A stretch of 58,549 bases of DNA from Takashimella koratensis. Its lineage: Eukaryota; Basidiomycota; Tremellomycetes; Trichosporonales; Tetragoniomycetaceae. Numbering within the stretch: the first letter of the stretch is position 1; the number at the start of each line of letters is the position of its first letter. The position numbers and the translations under genes are program-made. Of this stretch, positions 50,121 through 58,549 are shown in pieces. Where the stretch lies: the NCBI GenBank assembly GCA_003116875.1, contig BCKT01000022.1, positions 1 through 58,549 on the forward strand, written 5' to 3'. Under the pieces are notes generated by a model that worked only from the letters and a program-made list of their open reading frames with translations, was not told the DNA's origin and did not search any database.

Positions 50121-51350
50121 ATGTCCGTCCCACGAGTGAGTCGTCCCCTCCCTGATTCCTCCTTCCCTCCTCCTAATCCTCCCCGTCCAGCACCAGTCTC
50201 CTTCTCTCCCCTTCGTCCAACCCGAAACCTCACTGACAAACCTTATCCATCCACCCTCTACTTCCCACCCACCGACTCGTCCCTTTACTCCATCCTCTTC
50301 TGGATCAACTCACCGACCCCGTGTAGTCCGCGTACGACCCACGACGGGTATTCCGGTTCTCCATCCCTCACTTTGAGATTGGACCGAGGGCTCGTGAAAT
50401 CGGGACCTACGTCTCTGGGGCGTTGGTACGTCTCGTCTCTTCATCCTTTCTCTGCATTCTCCACCCTGTCCATCGATATTGCCTTGCCTCTTGGCTCACA
50501 CCGAATCCTTCTCCTAATACACTCGGTGCTTCACCCACTCCCATTCGCCCCCCTTCGCTAACACCTTAACCACAGTTCACCCTCTCCTACTTCCTCCTCT
50601 TCGATGCCGCTACCCTCTCGGCTCACGCCCAACCCCCTGCCGACGCTCCGCACGATGTCATACCTGTTCACATGAGCTTTGTCGACTGGGTCCCTGCGAT
50701 CTGCTCCACCCGTACGTCTCTCCTGGGCTCGACCCTTATCTCTGTTTCTCTATCTCCCACCCTCGGCTTCCATACCCTTCATCCTATCTCCACTTGCAGA
50801 TTCAAATGCCCATCCACGCCCACGCCTCCTTTGTCCATCCTTGACATCGCTAACACCACACCCACGTAGTCGGCTTCCTCGTCACTGCCCTGCTTGACAA
50901 ATCCCACCTCCACTCGGCGTTCTCGGGCGACTCGTGGGGCCACGAAGGTCCTGCTGCTTGGCGTGCGCGCGTCGTCTTGTTCATCGGTGTCGCGCTCATG
51001 GCCGGTGGTCTTGCCGGTAGCTTGGTGAGTATTGGCTGTGGGATGCCTTCTAGCTTATCAGCCGCTCGCAAAGTCACCTGCTGACGGATGAATCGGTGCA
51101 GACGGTCTTGATTCTCAAGTACATTGTTCCCGACTACACCGGCTACATCTACTATGGCGGTGCCAACGTCGGTATGAACGCGGGTATCATGATCTCGTGA
51201 GTAACGGCGCTTCCCACCTCCCATGCTGTCTGTTCTCTTCTTTCAAGCACCGAGAAGTGACAAGTGCACTCGCTGACACCCTACAGTGCGATGGTGTTGT
51301 GGATCTCGCAGAGTGGAAGCGACGAGTACGAGTACCAGCTCACGGTTTGA
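50121..51350 (+). CDS. VPS68: VPS68/TMEM50-family membrane protein (UPF0220)
   Basis: Six exons: 50121-50135, 50327-50425, 50576-50711, 50870-51024, 51102-51196 and 51287-51350. They encode 187 residues, the family size. Four hydrophobic segments are seen: EIGTYVSGALFTLSYFLLF, SFVDWVPAICSTLGFLVTAL, ARVVLFIGVALMAGGLAGSL and NAGIMISAMVLWISQ. The family pattern has a short cytosolic N-terminus, DA...SAHAQP after helix 1, FVDWVPA at helix 2, and a final acidic tail (here SGSDEYEYQLTV). Yeast Vps68 forms a complex with Vps55 and acts in late endosome-to-vacuole transport; that role is carried over from the family. Exon 1 has only 15 coding bases (MSVPR), so the first residues are the least sure part. 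Intron 1 is 191 nt. Confidence 0.92.
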
Positions 51351-51746
51351 GTGGTGTGAAGATGAGATGTATCACATTGTCGGATCCGACGCGGCGACAT
51401 GAGCATGGTCCGAGTGCGGAGATAAAGAGGGACACTGACGTGAGCGGCGAGCCACAGCCATAACAGGCAGCGCAACCTTCAGCACAGTCATAGGTACGCA
51501 GCCTACACAACCACAGTGGAAGAGGTAGCGCGATGCATCCGACAAGACGCCGTGCTAGCAAAAACTAAGACGAGAGGGCAAATCGAAGGAAGGGCAGTAT
51601 AGGGAGAGGATACCACTAAAAAGGGGCTACGGTCCTAAGGACGTTCACCAGAAGAAAGTGCCATGGAGGCATAAGGAACCGACTCGAGCAAAACGAACAC
51701 ACGTCACCAACACTGGTTTAAGAGTGGAGGGAGGGTGAAGGGTCGC
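51351..51746. other. Convergent intergenic region, VPS68 and H3
   Basis: Two 3' ends meet here. No gene and no obvious stem-loop of the animal histone type is seen; fungal histone messages are normally polyadenylated. Confidence 0.5.
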
Positions 51747-52335
51747 TTACGAGCGCTCGCCACGGAGACGGCGGGCGAGCTGGAGGTCCTTGGGCTGGAT
51801 GGTGACACGCTTGGCGTGGATGGCGGCAAGGTTGGTGTCCTCGAAGAGGGAGACGAGGTAGGCCTCGGAAGCCTCCTGGAGGGCGGCGACGGCGGACGAC
51901 TGGAATCGGAGGTCGGTCTTGAAGTCCTGGGCGATCTCACGAACGAGACGCTGGAAGGGGAGCTTGCGGATGAGGAGCTCGGTCGACCTGAACCCGCGCG
52001 TCAGCGAGGGTTCATCCGTGGGAGTATAGATGGGGAGGATGGAAAAGAAGGTTGACTCACTTCTGGTAACGACGGATCTCACGGAGAGCGACGGTACCCG
52101 GGCGGTAACGGTGGGGCTTCTTGACACCGCCGGTGGTCTGGGTAGCCGACTTGGACGACTTGCGAGCGGCCTTGGTGGCGACTGACACGAGCGTCAGCGA
52201 GTGCTACATGATCGTGGGGTGGGGTGGGGTAGTGGGTGGGGAAGGTGGTGGCGAGGAAGGTGATGATGACTCACGCTGCTTGCGGGGGGCCTTGCCACCG
52301 GTGGACTTGCGGGCGGTCTGCTTGGTACGAGCCAT
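51747..52335 (-). CDS. Histone H3 with an extended tail
   Basis: Three exons, in transcript order 52335-52275, 52181-52061 and 51987-51747. They encode 140 residues including Met; canonical H3 has 136. The tail begins [20 protein letters not shown] and the core ends [11 protein letters not shown], both fully conserved. Between K27 and the GGVKKPHR block the sequence is SSKSATQTT in place of the usual SAPAT, which adds four residues. The Lys equivalent to K36 therefore falls at position 40 (Met-less numbering), and the tail gains an extra Lys at 30. No frame error explains it: the stretch lies inside exon 2 and the exon lengths sum correctly. Core residues look like the single general fungal H3. 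Promoter: TATA-like sequence 95-100 bases upstream and a TG repeat further up. The gene may be one of several H3 copies. Confidence 0.96.
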
Positions 52336-52429
52336 TGTGAATGAGGTTTGGGTTTGGGGGGGTGGTGGTGGTTTGGTGGGATAAGAGTGTGGGTGGGAGA
52401 AAGGAAGAAGAGGAGAGGGATTCGAGGGG

Positions 52430-52435
52430 TTTATA
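52430..52435 (-). promoter_or_regulatory. Probable TATA box of H3
   Basis: TATAAA on the minus strand, about 95 bases upstream of the H3 ATG. Confidence 0.55.
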
Positions 52436-52503
52436 ACAAAGGTGCTAGGTGGGTTGGTAGATGCAGTTGGCCATGGGGTGGGTAGGTCGCTGTCTCTCTG
52501 TCT

Positions 52504-52538
52504 CTGTGTGTGTGTCTGTGTGTGTGTGTGTGTGTGTG
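52504..52538. repeat. (TG)n microsatellite upstream of H3
   Basis: About sixteen TG units with one TC interruption, about 170-200 bases upstream of the H3 start. Confidence 0.9.
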
Positions 52539-53980
52539 GCTAGGTGGGTGCGGTGTACAGTGTACGGTGTGAGTGATCTCGCCGTTGTTTGTGTTTACGC
52601 CGTCACTTGCACGCCGCACGAGTGATGCCACCCAGGGCCAAAGGGAATCTCAGGGCTTCTACAGTGCCACACCCCCCGACGCCCCTTCTCACTCCCCCCC
52701 TCTCCCAGTCCCACTGTATAGACTACACCTACACACTCTCCGTGACTCGGCGTTATTTGATCGTCGGGGTGTGTGATCCATATCACCGATTCACGTGATT
52801 TAGATCACACCGGGGATCACTGGGGAAATCAACCCGAAGCAAAACGTCGTGATCTTCACAGGAACCAAGGCAACAGGGGGTTGGGGTTGGGGTTGCAAAC
52901 ATGCATGCGAGGGTGGGTAGGTAGTTGGTGACCTGGTGCGCGCGCTCATGCATCCACCTCCCCCTGCATGGCACAGGTCACACTACCCCGCTCGGTCCCT
53001 CCCATGCTCGCTCCCTCGTCGCGTACTCCGTATTTCCGCTTCGTCACCCGTCGCGTGCATTCCACGTGCTGATCGTCGCTGTGGCATTTGAATACTCGGT
53101 CTCAAGGACCTCGGCACGTCTCATGAACGGATCAGGCGCCCGCCTGGTGCTCGTGGCTCTTCTCCTTCATCTTCGTAGCTTTGATCGCGGCCGGATGATG
53201 TAGTGTACCCGAGTAGCTCGGTGTATCTCGTATGCATGTTCTCATGATAACGATTGAGGCTCAGGAATCCGTCGTGTCTGTTCCAGTCGGAAGTCATCTC
53301 CAAACTGAGTAGAGGCAAGGAACCGCTTCTCGCCGAGGATTCAGAGTTTACAAAGAGATCGATAGGGTAGGAAGACGGGGTGTACCGTTCTCGGAGTTGA
53401 CAGATACGAGCAATCGATCTATGTGAGCGGAGCATGGACAAGTAGACGAGTCGAGGGCGAAGCGGGGACGATATACAGTTATCAGTCTCTAGCTACCCTC
53501 TCTATCTTGCGTCTCCATGGCCTTACATTCCGGTCACTTTGTGCGTTCGGTAGGCTCGGTGAGCGGTGAAGTAGGTTCTATACGTGCAGTGGATCAGTAG
53601 TCAAGATCGGCGACGCTGGCGGTGTTATAGGGATCGAAGGTCGTGACCAAGCGCACTCATTGTTTCAATCTTCGCTAAAGTACTTGGAAGCTACGATCAA
53701 CCGAGCATGGATAGGCTTGGTTGTACCCTTCGTATTGATTCAAGACGACGTTTGAGCTCAAGATTATGCACAATAATGAACAAATAATGAACACTCACTC
53801 TTACGATGAATGAGGAAGACGATTCCCTTCTCGCTTCCCATTCCAGAAGGCTGCCATGGTATCCATGGTCAGGTCAGGATACACGTTCCCAGAAGTGAGC
53901 AGGGTACAAACTTTGATGTTTGATGAACGGAAGAGGGGATGACACGTTGCTCCAACTCTGCTCTCAGAACGTTAATCTGA

Positions 53981-54880
53981 TTATGAGCTTCTGGACGGGC
54001 TGCCTACATATGAACAAGCCCGAGGGAGCGCTTTACTGGCAACACCAACAATCAGCGCCTTCCAGCTCGTGTACCTCTTTGGATCATGCCAAGAATGGGA
54101 TAGGATACCATAAACCTGATTTGTTGAACAAGTAACCGTAAAGCTTGTGTTACGTGGTTCATCTTTCCCATCGATAGTGCGGATGGTGCGATTGATACAA
54201 TGTATCTCGAGACCAATGTGTAAGCATATTGCTAGACGTGGTCTGGAAGAGCACTTTCTTGTTGCAGATCTCGAAATGGACAAGTCTCTAGTCGTTGGGG
54301 TCATGTTCAAGCCACTTGACGAGAGGGAAATATCACCGCCGCGTTCAGAGGCTGTGGGAGTTGTACGACCAAATTGGTGAATGGTATGAACAGTTCGGAT
54401 CCAGGTCTCAAATGGGACACTAGACTCTGTTCTAATGTGGATGAGACCGCAGCCGTTATCCAAGAGAAGGAGGGAGTCCCTCTGTCCAAGAGCGCATGGA
54501 GAGAAGTTCGATCAAGTATGAGGATATAACTCGAAATTGGTAGGTACATCATCTGCCGGCAACCGCATTTGAAAAGAGTTTCGCGTGACAGTCATCATGG
54601 GAGTGGGTGAATCCGGATTAGGTGATGCTCGGTTCTTGCTGCTTGGACCGGTTGGAGCGGGTCGTTGTTCGTGAGACGCGTGGTTGCTCGTGAACAGACT
54701 CGACCAAGGCCCTCGTTTGTTGAGGTTTCAAAGTAGAAGAACCGATACGCGATGAACCTGGGTTGGGAACAATGTACCAATCCACCAACAAGGCGCAATT
54801 GGTTGATAACGAACCTTGGTCACCACGCAGCAAGTCGACTACCCAGCTCTCAGTCGTTGGTGGTTGCATCAAGATCTACT
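53981..54880 (-). mobile_element. Possible decayed Ty1/copia-type retroelement fragment
   Basis: Broken minus-strand frames carry scattered features of a copia gag-pol. Around 54860-54600 a gag-like frame with LKPQQTRALVESVHEQPR is followed by GFTHSHDDCHAK, which looks like the H-x4-C half of a zinc knuckle. Around 54463-54250 come LLDNGCGLIHI, in the position of the protease D-S-G motif, and about 40 residues later GGDISLSSSGLNMTP, like the GxGDIxL...L.DVL region. A frame shift then gives FEICNKKVLFQTTSSN. Stops and shifts interrupt all of it. I see no clear reverse transcriptase, integrase or LTRs. The element is dead if real. This is a weak, motif-level call. Confidence 0.35.
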
Positions 54881-56859
54881 CACTCCTCATGTAATAATAC
54901 CAGAGAAAAAAAAAGGGAGCCATAATGATAGTTCATCACGTCTCTCGAAGACGATTGCGTCCTAACTCATAAACCCGAACAAGACATGCAAGCCTATCTT
55001 GGACTCACTAAAAGTCTGAGGCTCTCTTACTTACCCACCTAGCCTGAATGGAGGATGCTTAGGAAGGGGTTCGTAGCATCGAACGAAGGACGAGGGAGAT
55101 AACGTTGAAGCTGGGTGCGTCTTCGGGCTCCACAAGCAATGTAGCGGAGGATTCAACTATGTTCTAGTGCGAGAAAGAGAAAGGAAGTAGAAAGAGAAAG
55201 GAAGTAGACGACCTATGGTAGTCGCAGAAGACGCGTGGGTTCTCATCTCATGCTATGAATCAACGAGAGAGGGGTATACCACAGTGTCCGTAACCGTTTC
55301 CGAGAAGCGAGTTGGGTTGATTCACCTACGGTGAAATGTCCAACATACCTTGAAGGTCGCAGCCAACGCAGAGAATACGAACCTAACATGGATCAACGGA
55401 CTGTTCTTACTCCCACACTCATGAATGGTTCATCGGTTAATGAGCATCAAACCGATCTCTACTCCAGGTCAACGATCTCATCGATCATGTACCAAGATAA
55501 ACGTCTGCTTTTGGAACAAGTACAAGTCAGATGTCGATTCGGGAATAAACGACTAGTCAAAGCCAGACCAACACCGTACTATCATTCCTCAACAGCAACG
55601 ATCAACTACACGATCCTTGGACCGGTACAAACACTAACCACTCACTCGCAAATTGAATAGAACATCCCATCTTTCCAGTTCGAGATACATAAACATAGCT
55701 GACTCTTCATCAAGTGTTCATCAAGCTCATAGCTGCACATGGAAGATGAGAGCACGAATGTGCTTTTGTGCTTTTCGGTGAGATCGCCGGTCAAGCAACC
55801 GATGAACGCAGTGCGGTTGGGAAACGAAAGACAACGTATACATTGGGCCGAGTTCAAGACGTGCATAAGAGCAAGTCTGGGTCCATTCTGATTCAAAGAG
55901 GACGGCTATGAAGGGCTCGATACCGATCGCGTCTAACGATGAGACTGTCAATGTGGCAAGAGTGCAATGTCCATAATCTCCATCTCGAATCCAGCCAATC
56001 GATAACAAGATTGCCATCCTAGACGTGCATTCGCAGCTGGCTTCAACCTCTTGTGATGCTATCGCCTTGATAACTAATTTACTGCATAGACAGCTGGACC
56101 ATACTTACTCGTGATACCGCTCCTCACTTTGTGAACCTCCACACGATGGCCAAGTCGCCCACTCCCTCCACGAAGTATTACGAGAGATACCACCGCCATA
56201 CTCCAGCTCCCGCATACCGACCTACCCCTACTCCATTCCTCTATCTCCTAGTTTCTTGCCTTGACGATCCGATGATCCCTCTTCTTCTCGTCTCGTCTCT
56301 TTCACGCCTGGCAAACAGGCAAGGACGCCAGACCAACTATAAACGGAAGGAATTAGGCAACTCGTCAACTAGTCGTTGAGTGCATGGGGGTGGTGCAGAG
56401 TTATGCACACCTCTGAGCAGAACAGCGGTGCATGCGATACATCATCGACTATGTTTATCCAGGCCTAACGAGTGCAAGCAAAGAGACGTGTCATCAAGTA
56501 TCATACCTGGCTTAGTTTGCCACACGACGCGCCGGCAAAGAACTCTGGCAGTTAACCATCGACCCTTTGTCTACACCGGCGTCAACAAGTCCCCGACCGA
56601 GTCCACTTTACAAGCACCAGTCTCTTGGCTACTTGTTGCCTCCAGTCCAGTCCGCGTCACTAGTCACAAGTCACGTATCACAAGAAAGTAGGCGTCAGGT
56701 ACAGAGACCGTGCATAAAGGAGAAATAGATCGAAAAACGAAGGGCTATGAAAGGGCCAAGCGCGATCGACAACGCCGAAGCACTAGCGAGGAAGACGGGC
56801 TACCGAAATAACAGAAGAGAAGAGGTGGTAGGAGGAAGAGTCGGGGGTAAACGAGGTGT
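54881..56859. other. Right part of the H3-H2B gap, lower GC, no gene
   Basis: About 2 kb of sequence near 45-48% GC with only short open frames. It may be more retroelement debris, but I could not recognise domains. A two-copy tandem repeat lies at 55171-55208. The last few hundred bases are the 3' flank of H2B. Confidence 0.45.
55171..55208. repeat. Two-copy tandem repeat, 18-19-base unit
   Basis: The unit gaaagagaaaggaagtag occurs twice in a row, a purine-only tract on the + strand. Confidence 0.8.
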
Positions 56860-57466
56860 TTACTTGGACGAGGAGAACTTGGTGACGGCCTTGGTGCCCT
56901 CGGAGATGGCGTGCTTGGAAAGCTCGCCGGGGAGGATAAGGCGGACCGAGGTCTGGATCTCGCGGGAAGAGATGGTGGAGCGGTGGTTGTAAGCGGCGAG
57001 CTTGGAGGCCTCGGAAGCGATACGCTCGAAGATGTCGGAGACGAACGAGTTGAGGATGGCCATGGCCTTGTTGCTGAACAAAGGGTTAGCACGAGGGATG
57101 TAAGGAAGGTAGATGGCGAAGGGTATGAGGTAGAGAAGAGACTTACGAGATACCGGTGTCGGGGTGGACCTGCTTGAGGACCTTGTAGATGTACGAAGAG
57201 TACGACTCAACACGCTTCTTGGAGCGCTTCTTGCCGCCATCGGCCTTGGCGGCGGAGGTCTTGGCGGCCTTGGCGGGAGCCTTGGACGCGGCGGCGGGAG
57301 CCTTGGAGGCCTGCGAGGCGGGAGCCTTGGAAGCGACGGACGACTTGGGGGCCTGAATGGAGGTTAGTGATGATCGAGGATGGGTGAGGGGGGAGGTGGT
57401 AGTGGGGAGGGGGAGGGAGGTTGAGGGGGGAGGTGACGACAAAGGCGGAAGGGATAAACGCACCAT
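56860..57466 (-). CDS. Histone H2B
   Basis: Three exons, in transcript order 57466-57464, 57352-57147 and 57073-56860. They encode 140 residues. The first exon is the ATG alone; the intron (57353-57463) follows it directly and splices to GCC CCC AAG, giving the expected MAPKSS start. The tail is Lys/Ala/Ser-rich. The histone fold begins [20 protein letters not shown] and ends [16 protein letters not shown], including the Lys (TKAVTKF) that is ubiquitinated in other fungi. The second intron lies in the conserved TGIS|NKAM site. A TATA-like string is about 100 bases upstream. Divergent to it, at the window edge, is the presumed H2A. Confidence 0.96.
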
Positions 57467-57562
57467 TGTGAATGAGTTGGGTGGGTTGAGGTGGGTTGGT
57501 GGTGGTGGTGAAGATTGAAAGGTTTGGATGAAGAGAGGGGGAGGAAGGGACGAGCGGGTAAG

Positions 57563-57568
57563 ATATAT
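57563..57568 (-). promoter_or_regulatory. Probable TATA box of H2B
   Basis: An ATATAT string on the minus strand about 100 bases upstream of the H2B ATG, similar in spacing to the H3 TATA box. Confidence 0.45.
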
Positions 57569-57721
57569 GAATCGGGTGGGTGGTGAGTGTAGGGCAAGGT
57601 GGTTGGTTGTTTGGACGCGGCGGGGTGAGGGGTACGGTGGGTAGTTGGAGGTGCGTAGGTGTAGGTCTAGTCGGCCAGTGATGCTCAGGGTCAAGGCGGA
57701 GGGAGGGGGTGGTTGTTGGTA

Positions 57722-57759
57722 TGAGTGTGAGTGTGAGTGTGAGTGTGGGTGTGGGTGTG
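57722..57759. repeat. (GTGAGT)n / (GTGGGT)n repeat
   Basis: Six or so units of six bases, changing from GTGAGT to GTGGGT, in the H2B upstream region. Confidence 0.85.
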
Positions 57760-58500
57760 ACAGTGCTGGTGCTGATGCAGTGGGGTGGTGGTGGCGTTGT
57801 TGACCTGTGACAAGTCTTGTTGTGCGAGTAATCCCGTGGCGTGGATCCAAAGGCGGGGGTTTAGGGGACGGGTAGGTGATCGCGGAAGCAGTGACCGAGA
57901 CGCTGAGGTGTAGCTTGTAGCCATGGTGAATATCACGATGGATGGGTCCTACCAGGGTCAAGGGGAACAACTAGTCGGAGAATAGTCAGATCAGTCGCGC
58001 TGACGTGTAGAGTCACGTGCAGTCTACACGTCGACCCTCATTTCCTCCTTGTACAGTGGTGATCCCTGTTTTTTCATGACGGGATCATTGGCTACACCTC
58101 ATCGTTTTCATCGGTCAAGCTACTGTAGAGACGGGTTCACGATCAATCCGACTGACAACCACCTCGACGCCGACTGTCACTATCCCTGGCCGCTACACGC
58201 ATTCACTCACCGCGTCACACCCAAGCCCCAGCTCCCAAACTCCAAGCCCTGGCCGCGATACACCTAACCGCACAACACCACCTCAGCCTCTTCTGCCACA
58301 CGCCCTTACCCACCTTGCCTCCTTTATCGCTGCCTGCCGCTGTACCTGACCTTGCCTCGCCGTTGTTTGCGTCCTTCCCATCCCACCGTCCCACCGTCTC
58401 ACCTTCCCTTCTACTTAACCCCCGCCCACTCCCACCGCCCTTCTTCCCCCTCATCCACACTCTTCCCACTCCAACACCACTTCACACTCCCCACCCCCAA

Positions 58501-58527
58501 CCCCCCCCCCCCCCCCCCCCCCCCCCC
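58501..58527. repeat. Poly-C tract of 27 bases
   Basis: An uninterrupted run of 27 C inside a C-rich leader, ending 17 bases before the last ATG in the window. Exact length is doubtful because such runs are hard to sequence. Confidence 0.9.
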
Positions 58528-58544
58528 AACCAACTCATATCACA

Positions 58545-58549
58545 ATGTC
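58545..58549 (+). CDS. Start of a truncated gene, possibly histone H2A
   Basis: The window stops at ATGTC, preceded by the leader-like CAACTCATATCACA. ATG-TC would begin Met-Ser, which is how fungal H2A starts, and the position divergent from H2B is the usual one for H2A. Only five bases are present, so this is positional inference. Confidence 0.35.

Larger units (their letters stand above)
52336..53970. other. H3 promoter and left part of the H3-H2B gap
   Basis: The H3 promoter occupies the first few hundred bases and includes a TG repeat. The rest has no coding region; GC falls towards 50% from about 53.2 kb. Open frames are short and patternless. Confidence 0.5.
57467..58544. other. H2B upstream region, presumed shared H2B-H2A promoter
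   Basis: About 1.1 kb with a TATA-like string, a (GTGAGT/GTGGGT)n repeat and a C-rich right end. No gene is supported. Fungal H2A and H2B genes are commonly divergent, so this is probably a shared histone promoter. Confidence 0.55.

Noticed and set aside
55642..56017. Minus-strand frames considered as a reverse transcriptase relic
   Set aside because: I could not find YxDD, DVKTAF or other RT motifs in any frame, so no element is called here.
57723..57970. His/Thr-rich frames opposite the GTGAGT repeat upstream of H2B
   Set aside because: Produced by the simple repeat and not by a gene.

Overview
This window is nuclear DNA from a fungus, most likely a basidiomycete, and possibly a tremellomycete-like yeast (the class is inference). 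Genes are compact and GC-rich and are split by many short GT-AG introns of about 50-160 nt with CTGAC/CTAAC-like branch sites. Leaders are pyrimidine-rich. Most products are conserved eukaryotic housekeeping proteins: SEC61, SEC23, an OST subunit, KGD4, EXO1, and histones H3 and H2B. I built the gene models by hand from reading frame, splice sites and protein-family fit. For every multi-exon model the exon lengths sum to a multiple of three.

Layout, left to right: a Fic/Fido-like protein (307-1213, +); an aldo-keto reductase (1809-3272, +); the translocon pore SEC61 (3632-5606, +); an MNN1/MNN2-type Golgi mannosyltransferase (6358-8294, -); about 5 kb with no recognisable gene; a Ser-rich orphan (13412-14471, +); mitoribosomal mL41 (15079-15825, +); COPII SEC23 (16073-18954, -); tRNA-Asp(GUC) (19203-19274, +); the ribophorin II/SWP1 OST subunit (19475-20818, -); a 1,706-residue KDM3-like JmjC protein (21300-27690, -), divergent from an SRRM1-like PWI/RS splicing factor (28096-29929, +); a GPI-anchored Ser-rich wall protein (30977-32470, +); mitochondrial seryl-tRNA synthetase (33070-34772, -), divergent from a GATA factor (36054-38756, +); an SDR oxidoreductase (39485-41230, +); uroporphyrinogen decarboxylase (41492-42869, +), converging on KGD4 (43071-43785, -); two small unidentified genes (44123-44742 and 45566-45898, +); EXO1 (46149-49520, -), divergent from VPS68/TMEM50 (50121-51350, +); histone H3 (51747-52335, -); a 4.5 kb gap holding a possible decayed Ty1/copia relic; and histone H2B (56860-57466, -). 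The last five bases are ATGTC, placed where a divergent H2A gene would start.

SEC61, the OST subunit, SEC23 and the mannosyltransferase share the secretory pathway, but they are scattered. Nothing in the window looks like a coordinated cluster or defence system. The clearest oddities are an H3 tail four residues longer than the canonical protein between K27 and the GGVKKPHR block, a Fic motif whose catalytic His is out of register, the two large gene-free blocks, a set of tiny first exons and microexons, and a 27-base poly-C tract just before the presumed H2A start.
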